64,000 nucleotides of DNA. Origin: Coix lacryma-jobi var. lacryma-jobi (Eukaryota; Streptophyta; Magnoliopsida; Poales; Poaceae). The stretch covers positions 150,666,305 through 150,730,304 of the forward strand of contig CM019824.1 in assembly GCA_009763385.1 (NCBI GenBank), in the 5' to 3' direction. Shown piece by piece: positions 10,305 to 22,300 of this stretch; positions within the stretch are counted from its first letter, which is position 1, and each line of letters opens with the position of its first letter. Under the pieces are notes generated by a model, which had not been told where the DNA came from, did no database searches, and saw only the letters and a list, made by a program, of their open reading frames with translations. A program made the translations under genes and the position numbers.

Positions 10305-13300
10305 GTATTTCTGTATTCACACGAAACTGTTCAGGACTTGTTTAGTTCCGTCGGTGAAAAGTTTTTGTTAGTTACATTGTTCGTATTAATTTAATCTATT
10401 AAAAATAGATTAATAAAAAAACAAATTACATATTTCGTTTAGAAATTATGAGATAAACTTATTAAGACTAATTAATCTGTTATTAGATCTCGTAAGTTAT
10501 CTTAATCTGTATAATTATTTATTTTTTAGTCTATATTTAATACTTTATCTTTTGAGTTCACTCTAATAAAGAATTGAAGAAATGATTGATTCTTTTAATT
10601 TAAAATATTACCTTAATTAGAAAAACGTCCACCAGTCAACCTCTGTGGCCCAGCGATTTTTCATGTGAAACATGTGCGCGCGCGGCCACCAGGGACCGAA
10701 TGCCTCGGGCATTGCTTTCTTTGCCATTCGTTTCAGAGTCACAGTCACGTGTGACCAAGTGACGACAGGTATACGTTGAAAATAATAGTGATTTAGGCCT
10801 TATTTAGTTGGAGGATAAATTTTTTTTGTGTCACATCGAATATTAAGGCACTAATAATTTAACCTATTAAAATAGACTAATAAAAAATAAATTTATCTGA
10901 AAACTATGAGATAAATTTATTAAGATTAACTAATTTATCATTAGTATATATTTACTGTAGCATAATATTATCAAATCATGAACTAATTACGCTTAAAAAA
11001 TCGTCTCATAAAGTTATTGTAATCTGTGTAATTGGTTATTTTTTAGTCTATATTTAATAATCCATGTATATGTGTACAAACATTCAATGTGAAAGTTGAA
11101 AAAATTTTGGTGGGAAACAAAACACCCCTTAGAGATGAATAAATTAATTTGTGTCGTATATTATAATGCATATTTGAGATCTACTAAAAATTCACAAAAA
11201 ATCTTTCCAATTTTCAGATCCTAATGATTTGAAATAAAAAAACAGTCAACTACAAAGCTATAGATCTTTTCAAGTACTATAACTTTTAATTCAGGTTGTT
11301 TATCATTTCAATTATTTGAATGATTCAAGAAAAATGATTCAAAATTATTTGTATCCACTACAGGTTAACAAAATCATCATAGTAAAACTACTTTTTCAGC
11401 TTCATCTGGCTTATCCTTTTCTGAGATGGGGAAAAAATAGCATCACTCATAAAAATGTTTTAGAAAAAAAGTATTTGTCGGGGGACCACAAAAGGGGTAC
11501 CCCCAATCAACGCAAAGCAAATAAGTTAAACCTAGAGCACCAATTAATAAGAGACCTAACTAGTCTAACCCCCTAAAAAACCAACCCCTCGAGGTCTCGT
11601 TCTCCGTCTCGCCTGAGCCCTCCAAGCCAGGCCTCGGGCGAACCCTCGTTCTCCGTCTCGCCCGAGCCCTCCAAGCCAGGCCTCGGGCGAACGCTCGTTC
11701 CCCGTCTCGCCCGAGCCCTCCAAACCAGGTCTCGGGCGAACGCTCGTTCTCCGTCTCGCCCGAGCCCTCCGCGTCAGGCCTCGGGCGAGCGCTCCACTAC
11801 CCTTCAAGCCTCCCGCAAGAAGGAAGCTCCCTGCTTCTCAGCTCTGACAACCGTACCAGCCCCATACTGCGCATTTAATGCGTCCACCTACTCCGGTCAC
11901 ATCCTCTGGTACGCGACGTGTGCCACAGTGAACCGGAGCCAGAGTCAAGCCTCCTTTTTCACCACAAGCATGGGCAAAAAGGCACCAATACAGCACTGTT
12001 AGGCCATACCCTGCACTGTAGCACACTCGAGCCACATCTCGAGATCTGGATTCCCGCTGTACGGCCGGGTTTTCCGAGACTTGCCCATACCTGCGGGGGC
12101 TCGAGCCCCCCGTAGGCGCCACCTCGAGGCCGGCTCCGCGCCCCTCGAGCCCTAACTGCTTTCATGCTATTGGAGGACAGGTGCCCCAAGACCCGGAGGG
12201 ACCCTGACACGTCTTGTACGTGCCGGAATGGGCGCAACAGACCTCCACGTCGCCACGCCTCCACGTCCGCGCCCGGAATGGAGGCCACGTTTCAAGGACG
12301 CCTCAACAGCAACACCCACGCCGGCTCCAGTGACCCCGACAAGACAGACTTCCTACCCTTCGCCGTATTGGGCGTTGTACATGCCGCCCCTGTGTAACCC
12401 TGGCCTCCTCTTGGTCTATAAAAGAGGACACCAGGGCCCTTCACGCGAGAGAGGTCTTCACACGACTACACAGGTCTAGACGGACACACGAATACACGAA
12501 TCCACACGACACACACACGAGTCCAGACTCTCGTCCACGCTCGTTGAGCTTGTATCGCCCCTGTACAAGCACTTAGGTGCAAGTAATACAAGAACCTCCT
12601 CCCCCCGCTGGACGTAGGGCCTTCTTTGCCCGAACCAGGATAAACCCTTGTGTCATCTTGCATCACCATCCAGGAAGAGAGCACGCGATCATATTACTAG
12701 TTAGTGTCATACCCCCGGGGTAGAAACACCGACAGTTGGCGCGCCAGGTAGGGGCCTTCGCGTGTCGGAGTCGATTTCTTGTTGTTTTCTGGATGGCTTC
12801 TTCCACTCCTTCGTTCTCTGCTGGTGTCATCGTTTGGTTCGGGAGCCTTAAGTTCCTGGCCACCGGCAGCGGCAACGAGCTGACCCTGCTCTCCACGGAG
12901 AGCCCGAGCGGAGGGCGTGTCACGCCACCCCGCGCGGGGGGCGTGGCGCGTCGCCCGCACCACCATGCGTCGCCACCTAGTGAGCGGCGCCATCGTCACC
13001 ATCGTCGCCAGGCACAGGCGGTGCCCGCGGCGTACACCCACTTCCCCACGGGCCGGCGCAGAGTCCCCGAGGAGAAGCCTGCCCGGCGCGTGGCCGGAGA
13101 CTTCTCGGGCGCGCGCGCACTCTCCCAGCGAGTTCGCGTTCGTCATGCGCACGAACCGGGAGCTAGGCCAGAGGCCCCCGAGCCGTGCTCCGTCGACACC
13201 ACCTGGCTTCCTCCCGCACGGGGTGTACCGCGCTCGATGCCAGCGGCCCCCGTTCGGCCTCAACAACTCCGCAGCTGTCTACGCCCGCCACCTCGACGAG

Positions 13301-16300
13301 CGCCGTCAGGACCGGGCGGCGGCAGAGCGGGAGGAACGTTCGGGCATGATCCTACGAGCCACCACCGACCTGCCCGGGGACGTTGCGCCCTTCCCCGCCA
13401 TCTGGGGACGTTGCGCCACGTACCGACAAAGCTCCTCGTCCGGCCGCGACGCCGCCCGCAACAAGGTCAGAGGGCGCCAATGGGCCTAGCCTCAAGGCCC
13501 CACGACGCCGCCAACTACTGCGCAAGAGGGCGCCAACGGGCCTTCCTCGAGGCCTAGCCTCGAGGCCCCACGACGCCGCCAACGACTGCGCAAAAGGGCG
13601 CCAACGGGCCTTCCTCGAGGCATAGCCTCGAGGGCCCCACGTCGCCGCCAATGACTGCGCAAGAGGGCGCCAACGGGCCTTCCTCGAGGCCTAGCCTCGA
13701 GGCCCCGCGACGCCACCAACGACTGCGCAAGAGGGCGCCAATGGGCCTTCCTCGAGGCATAGCCTCGAGGCCCCGCGTCGCCGCCAACGACTGCGCAAGA
13801 GGGCGCCAACGGGCTGTAACACCCCGGTGTTAAGCAATCCCTAAATGCATAATTTGGCATGGCATAAGCATAGCATCTCATCATTCCATGTGCATATGTT
13901 TGTTGAATGCTTAAGTCCTTGTTTGGTCTCTAGTGTAACCTTGTTATGCTTTCTGTTTCTGACCAAGTGCCTTATAACAAAGTTGTAGATCTTGATGAAG
14001 GGAACAACTTTGCTTTAAAGCACTTTCTCAGAAAAAGCTTTTGAGTTAGGATTTCTTGCATTAGAAAAATGGTTTAGCACTAAATTTCTTTTAAACAACA
14101 GAATTTGGACTTGGAGCCTTAAGGATGATTTGTTCCTTACAAAATTCTAAGCAACTTTGCTGTTGGGACCTTTTCCTAGTTCGGTCTAGTTTAGGAATTA
14201 TAGAGCATCAAAGTTTGAAACAAAACCTCATTAGTTTAATCTTGACCGTGGACCCCATCGGTCAGTCCCTCTCTTCTTCCCCGCGCGCACGCCGCTCCCT
14301 CTGCGCCGACCGAAACCGCCCGCCGCCGCGAGACCGCCTCGCCGGCCGGCCAAACCACCGTCATCACCGCCCGTGGTTTGCGCCCGAACTCGCCACGTCG
14401 CCCGGGAGCTCGGTGCATGCTCGCCGCGTGGAGCGCGACGCCTGACGCTGCCGCGTCCGGTCGGGAGCTCCCCCGATGGGAACTGGCCAGGTGCAATGCA
14501 CCTAGCACTTCGTTCCGTTTGCCTTTGCTCCGCCTGTGCTCGCAACCAGCAGAGCATCCCATTGCTCAGTCTCTCCTTCGCTCCACTTCACTCCATCTTC
14601 ACCAGAGCTCCGCCGCTGCCCGCCGAACCTCGGCGAGCGATTACTCGCTCCACCGCTCACCGCCGTCCAATTCCTCTCGCCAGTCTCTCCGTCTTGATCT
14701 CCTCTTTCTCCGGTAAGGGTTGGTTTCCCCTCTCTTCCTCTCTAGCTGCCGGAACAGCGGACGCCATCCGCAAGCTTCCGCCATGGCCGCCACCGTGACC
14801 TTCACGTGGACCGGTCATCTCCGGCCATGCTACCCTAAGCTGAGCCATGTTCTAGTCTTCTCTACCGTCGTAGTAGCTTACAGTCAAATGGAGACCTCTC
14901 TCGTGCCCTGAGTTCGCCGGACCACGGGCCAGTCGCGCTGTGTCCGTCATGGACCGCCGCCGTGCATCGCGCCGGACAATGCCGGGGATGCCGAAGCCTG
15001 GGAGTTGCTCCAATAGGTCACTTGTGACTTGCTTAGGCTAGTGTTAATCTCGCCGAGTCGCAAGCCGCCGGGAAGAGTTCCGCCGCCGAGTCGCAGAGCC
15101 GCCGCTCCGCCATGGCCGCCGTCGAGCTTGCTCCGGTATCCCTCTGTCTCAGCGAGTCGGTTAGTTGTGTTCGCCTCGCAAACCCGCACCCAATGATGGT
15201 CTCAGTGTCGCCAGAAGTGTCGCCGTCGACGAGCTAGGGCCGGTCAACGACCACGGCGCTAAACTCCGCCGTTGACTGCCGAGCCTGGCCTCGCGCGGTA
15301 ACGTGCCGAGCTTGGCCTCGGAAGCTTGGTCGCCCTGACCAGCGGGCCCCGATTGGCAGTAAGAAAGAGAGAAAGGGAAAAGCTTGGGTGCCGTAGGCCT
15401 CGGAAAGCCGGAAGCGCCGAGCCTTCGCCTCGAGCCTCGACCGAGTCGGTTGAGTCAGTTAGTCTCGGTTGAGTCAGTTAGTCTCGGTTGAGTCAGTTAG
15501 TCTCGGTTGAGTCAGTTAGTCTCGGTTGAGTCAGTTAGTCTCGGTTGAGTCAGTAGCCTCGGCTGAATAGGTTAGCCTCGGCTGTCAGTGTGCCTCGGCC
15601 GAATCGGAAAAAGGTGTCTGAGCCTCGGCCGAATCGGTCGAGTGCGTCTAGCCTCAGCCGAATCGCGCCGAACGTGCCGAAGCCTTTGCCTCGAGCCTCA
15701 GCCGAATCGCGCCGGGGGTGCTGAGCATTTGTCTTATGCCTCGGCCGAACCAAGTGGAGTCCGTACGTTTAGGTTTGGGTTCCTTTTTAGTTTGTTTTTG
15801 CAGAATTGTGTAATGGCTTCAAAAAATTCCCACAAGGCTCATTTTAAGTCCAGCTCCTGTGAAACAAATTTTGTTAGGTCAAGCATGTTTAGATCTATCA
15901 GTGAAAACTGTTGAAAGCATTCTTGGTGATACTTTTATGTGTAGATTTATTTAAATTAGAAAAGTGCTGATAACTTGGAAAATGCATAACTAATTATGTA
16001 TAAGTCAGAAAAATGTAATTCCTAGTTTTGTTAGATTTGTATGAATGTGTAGTTTCAGAGAAAAATATAATATGAGGCTATTCTGTGAATTAATTTGACA
16101 GTAGCTTTTAAAATAGTTAAATGTCGTTTCCTTGTTTATTTTGTAGTAATTAAAATATGAGGAATATGCACCTGAGAATTTAAGCACATTGCTCTTATGC
16201 TAGGAAGTTCAGTAGAAAAATAAGAAATCTGTTGTTTGACACTTGTTGCTAGGGTGTGTAGTTCAAAGCACCTTTTCATGATAGAATTTGTCTTTTTCAT

Positions 16301-19300
16301 AGAGGATGAAGTCTAGGTCCAAATGGGATGAAATTTGGACAGAGGGTTAGATTAAGTGTTATTAATCTCCAGTAATTTTTATAGATTTTCGTGAAGCTGT
16401 CTAGGATAGGTTACTGTTATAGGCCTAATTAACTAGATTTAATTCTACAAATAATTAGAGGGTAATAAACCCGTTAAGCAACTTTGATGTGGTGACAACA
16501 AGACTTAATAAGTAGTATGTTAAATTAAATAAGTGAGTAGCAGTAGATGACATGTGCTTATCTCCTGAATTGTTACTCCATGTTGCATCACCGTGCATCC
16601 CATGTGCATTCATGTTATTCATTCATGTACCTGCATCATGCAGGGTCGGTAGTGGAAGCCCAAGACACGCCGGAGGAGCAGCGTCAGGAGGAGACAACCG
16701 AGGAGGGGATCCCGGAAGGAGACGCTGAGGACCTGCCGGAGTGCCGTGATCACCGCCCCGCCGACTTCGAGCGAGGCAAGCCCCGGAGCATTTTTCTCCT
16801 ACGGTTTGCAAATTACCGTTTACAAGTTAACCTGATATGATTGTTGCATTAGGTCATAGGAGTTGTGTGATACCGTTGCTGCATTGATTAATTATCCTTG
16901 TCCACCTGCAAATATTATCTTGTGATCCCTGTTAGGTCTAGGCTCGATTATATGCTTAGCCCTGCTTAGACCGGTAAAAGTCGGGTGATTTCCTGTCCCC
17001 CGCATATAGGTGGATACTAAACATGTTTAGCCTGGTGCTATCATGGAGAGAACCATGTGTTAATTAATCTGAGACCGGGCGGGATGTAGGAGCAGCAGGA
17101 CATGGGTTCTGTGTGCTAGTAGTCTCCCGTCTGTGTCGATTAGGACCCGACGAAGGCACACCTCAGTCATTTTGAACGCGTCAATCACTTAACGGAGCAG
17201 GTGCGGGTACCTCCCGTGAAGCCGAGTAAGGTGTTTCGAGCCGGTGACGGAGACGTTGACGCCTAACACCCAGGGCCTTATATGTACCGTGGGCAACTAT
17301 TCTGATCGACCTGGCATGGTCCGAGGGCAGGCAGGGCCTGATCGACCTGGCATGACCGTGGGCAGTTAATAGCTTGAGCGACCTGGCATTGAGATAACCC
17401 TCGGTGTAGAAGGGTCCATGGCCGTCCCGCGATTTGGGTTCTCGAACCTCCTGAGTGGTCGCCAACGGCCGCCTGGCAGGGTGTGTCGGGCGAGTGTGCG
17501 ACATTTTGTCCCCAGCTGGTAGGAATCGATTATAATCGCCATCGCTCCTGGTTAGTGAGTAACTTGACTGAGCATGTGTTACCGTAGTAATATATGGAAT
17601 TAATGATGGTTATGGTTGGTGAATCTGAAAGGCTATTGATGAAATAGTCACTCTTGCTTGAATAAGTAGTCAAGTGTTTGCTCTAGATCAGGTGCAAATC
17701 TAGATAATCAGGCTGATTACATAAAAGTGACTGCTAATGCTCTAATGATGATTATTTAATAATAAAATGCTTTTATGCAAAAAGGTAAGTGTGGCCAACC
17801 TCAGATACAGCCTTGCATAATCCTTGGTGTTAATTATTTCTGGTTTATGACGGGTAAGTCTAGCTGAGTACCTTCTCGTACTCAGGGTGCTATCCCTTGT
17901 TGTTGCAGATGGGCAATGTTTCTTCGGCTACTGCGAGAACTGTCTGTATCCCGTCGAGGGCAGTGACTAGACCATGGGCATGGTCAATCCTTATCTTCCC
18001 TGATGCTTTTGTGGACGGATCAGGCATATGGCACCGTATTGTGAACTAAGGACTTGTGTTTCAAAACTATGTTGCTTCCGCTTTGAATTCAAAACTATGG
18101 TTTGTAATAACTATCGAACTCCGATGTATTTGAACTATGTGCGAACTGAATGTACCTTGTGGGCATGTACGCTAATCTATTACGATCTTGGTTAAAGTTG
18201 AATGACTTGAAATCCTTCGAGATTTCCGGACTACCGGGTTTGTACGAGCTTAAGTACTTGTAATCTCTGTGAAAGCAGCGATTCGGTGCTTAATCTGGTG
18301 CAAATTGGTCGGTTCTGTTACAGCTGGCATCGGAGCGTGGTTAGCGTTACTGTTCACAAGTGTATTTGAAAAACCGTATTTTCAATTAAAAATTCCTATT
18401 TGACAAGAACTTATAGCTATATTAGGATTTGAAAAACCTTCTTGACCAAGAGTAAGTGTGTGCCATTGATCAAGTCCTTATGCCTAATAGGAACTTAGGT
18501 GGCTATTTAAGTACTAACTTTGGGGGTCGTGCATCATACTTATTTTCTGTTTATTCTGTCGTCCATACGGCAAGGGTGAAATTGTATGGATGCTATTCCT
18601 CGAAATAGTAATGTATGGATCAATGCCTCTACGCGCTAAAGGTAATGAGAGTTGTGAGAGCATGATTGGACAACCGCCAATCTAGGGAAAGTGCTATATG
18701 ATACTGACGCGTATACCTGTTCCACACAAGTATATATGAAAGTATTGATTGTGGGAGTAATAATTTATGATGGGTGCATATACTGCTTACGTGTATACCG
18801 GGTGTACACCTAAGAGAGTATTAGATTTAAATTTTCGCAGTGCATAATATTCATACTGTGGGAAGGGCTGAAGTGGATGATCTGCAGGTACGCTAACTTG
18901 CGAACGTGTAGTACGCTTAGTTAACGTTATGAGTGAGCGTGTATGCCACCGTCTAGCCGATAGATTGTTAGGCAGTGAGGACGTATGTTACGCTCATGCA
19001 TCATGATCATACAACTTTGCATTAATCTTACTTCCTCCTTATGGTTTCCGTCCCGTTTTTCTAATAAAAGTTGTTCTCAAACTAATAAAAATCTATGTGG
19101 GGTACACTTCTTACAGATGGCACGCACCAAGCGCACTGCTCGCAAGTCACGGGAGGCAAGAGGCCTAACTACATGCTGGGGCCATGGACCGATGAGGGAT
19201 CAGAGGACTTTGGGAGAATTTGGGATGCCCACTATTCTTTGGAGAGTTTTGCACCTGGTGGGATACCAGAGGGTCAGGAGCCGTTGTACGACTGGCACCG

Positions 19301-22300
19301 TGTCCAGTTGTCGAGGATCGTCACGTGTACACGGTGGAGAGGTCAACGTGCCTAGCCGTGAGGACCAGGATCACGTTGGTGCCGACGGGTGTTTGCCTTG
19401 CAGGGGAGGACCCCCTGGGATGCAGCCAACCAGGTTGCTTATACCGTTCTTCGGGACATCATGGAGGACCATCCGGAGGTGGGTTGCCCAAGGCTACTGC
19501 TAGTATCTTCCCGACGACAGACCTTACCAGGCAGTGTGGCGTCAGCCAGGCGCTACTGTACTTGAGGCTAGCTCTCTTGAGAGGGAGCATTGTGCTGGAC
19601 CAGCAGGGAGTGCTATGGCTGCTCTGATGGCTACTTATGGGTGCCTATCGCGCAGCTACGATCATTGGATCATACCCTTAGTGAGAGAGATGGCTGCACA
19701 ACATCACCGGCAGGAGGAGCATACTACAGAGATAGACCTCCTCACTACACAGCTAGCTCAGTTGACAGTAGAGAGAGACCAGGCACTTCAGGGGAGCAGG
19801 AGACTGCTCATCAGCTTGCCATTAGCAGGGGTCGACACTTTCTTGGCCTCGGTCATGAGGGAGACTGAGGAGGCGCTTCGAGGAGTTTGTGTTGAGGGCA
19901 TTCGTGTTTCAGAGGAGAACAGGTTGCAAGGTTGCGAGTGGGAGACCTGGAGCTCCAACTCCATCACTTGCAGGACTACAACGATCGTCTGCACGAGGAG
20001 ATCCACCGTAGGGAGAATGAGAGGAACCCCATCTTTCCCAGGAGGATCCGAGAGCCGGTAGTTCTTCTAGTAGTTCTTCAGATATGTCTAGTGAGGACGG
20101 TGACGTTGGTGAGATCGCTAGAGAGTAGTCTAGAATCGTATGCTTAGCACTAGAGATCTTTTGCGTATGTTGGCACGCCCGAACTTTTTTGTTATGGTTT
20201 GGTTGGATGTAAGCATGTGAGCAGACTTATGTGATGTGTGTGAGACCTTGGAAAGTCCCATATGTATGGGCAAAAACTCTGGATGTTATGTTATCTTTTG
20301 CATGATGTGTTAAGTGATCTTGTTATGTGTTGATGCGATGTGGAATGAAATTTATTGTACCTCTGTCATTGTTTGGGGAATCGTTTTTCCGAATAATTTC
20401 AGTGGGTATGATTTATTGTTCTCTACAAGTTGCAACTTCGCCTAATGGTCGCTACTATCCTATGCAGATGACATGATGATGAGCAGGACGCTCGTAGCGG
20501 AGCGGGCGTGTAGTGGTGGAAATGAGGACCCCAGAGAAAACCGCAATCCACCACCTCCTCCACCACCAACGGCTGAGCAGCTTTTGCTCAATTTCTTGGA
20601 AGTCAGCGCAATATTGAAGCTTTGCTGAGGGAGAACTTGGCGCAAGGACACCAACGCCCAAGAGCTAAACCAGTATAGTTCTTTCAAGGATTTCCTGGAT
20701 ACTAAACCGCCTATCTTCAGGGAAGCTACAGAACCTTTGGAGGCAGAAGAATGGCTGCATACTCTGGAGCAGAAGTTCCGTTTGTTGAGGCTCACAGAAG
20801 AGCTGAAAGCAGAATATGCCGCACACCAGTTGCAGGGACCAGCCGGGATTGGTGGGGACATCACCGCACCACCTATCCTGCTAATGTTCCTATCACTTGG
20901 AGAGTGTTTACTGCTGCTGTTCGAGAGGTCATTTACATTCCGCCAGGCTTGACCCAGATGAAAGTGGCAGAGTTCATGAATCTGACTCAAGGTACTCGGT
21001 CTATCACAGAGTAGTATCATCATCTGTTCAACTCGTTGGCTCGCTATATCCCAGACTTCGTTGACACAGACGCTAAGAAGATTGCTAGTTTCAAGAGAGG
21101 CTTGAACACTAAAATGGGAAAGTCAGTGGGTACATCTTCCCGTACCAATTTCAATGACTTCCTAAGTGACTGTCTGATTCAAGAGAATCATAACAACAAG
21201 CATGCTGCTAGCAAGGCCCGGAAGAGAACCTTTGAATCAGGATCATCACAACCCAGAGGACCACCAGCTCAGCGAAATCAGTATCGACCACCAGCGCCGG
21301 GGGCACGTTTTAGGCCGCCGCAGCAGAGAAGAAGATCAGCCACAAGCTCAGCGCAATCAGAAGCCATACAAATAGCTGCTGCTCAGGCTCGTGGAGGTCA
21401 AGGCAGTTCTTCAGGAAATAAACCTATAGTTCGGGGACCATGCTACAACTGCAACCAAGAGGGGCACTTCGCAAGATACTGTCCCTACCCAAAGAAGCAA
21501 CAGGCCAATTACCCCGCACGCCTGCACAACATGACCGCTGAAGAAGCTCGTGCTGGAGAGCCCGTGACTGCTGGTATGTGCCTTGTTAATCATCATCCTG
21601 CAGTCGTTTTGTTTGATACTGGATCATCGCATTCGTTCATGAGTAAAGCATTTGCACAAAAGCATGATCAAGAGGTGTCTGAAATGGATTATGGGTTTCG
21701 CGTAAGCTCTGTGGGGAGTAGTGTGTTGTCTAGGCAGATGGTACGTGATGCAACCATCGACATCGGAGGGCATAAGTTTGGGGCTAATTTAGTAGTTTTG
21801 CCAGGGCTCAGTATGGACGTAGTCCTAGGAATGAGTTGGATGAGTATGTGGAAAGCAGTGTTAGACACTGCAGATAGGACTCTTACCTTGACCGATCCAA
21901 GGAGGAACAACAAGTTACGTATCTCTCTTCCTCGAGGGGCTGATTTTGTTGATCTATCTTGCACCTTATCTATAGAGGACCTGTCAAAAATTCCAGTTGT
22001 TCGGGATTTCCCAGACGTCTTTCCAGATGAGTTGCCGGGTTTACCGCCCAAGCGGGCTGTAGAGTTTACCATTGAGTTGTTACCAGGGACTGCACCGATC
22101 TCGAGAAGGCCTTATCGTATGCCGCCCAATGAATTAGCCGAACTCAAGACTCAGATTAGGGAACTTTTGGACAAGGGTTTCATTCAACCTAGTGTGTCAG
22201 AGTGGGGATGTCCAGCCTTGTTTGTTAAGAAGAAGGACAAGTCCTTGAGATGTGTGTGGATTATCGACCGCTTAATGCCGTGACCGTTAAGAATAAATAT

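Noticed and set aside
12736..13557. 273-codon ORF after the PBS as a possible gag
   Set aside because: No gag core or zinc knuckle; Pro/Arg/His-rich, and its end runs into the 68-bp minisatellite.
13815..18322. Small ORFs within the chromovirus LTR (for example 14720-14911) as genes
   Set aside because: Repeated in both LTRs as non-coding sequence and disrupted by indels without regard to frame.
19117..19160. A real histone H3 gene or pseudogene
   Set aside because: Similarity stops after the TGGK motif, the globular histone fold is absent, and the place is the standard interior of a chromovirus.
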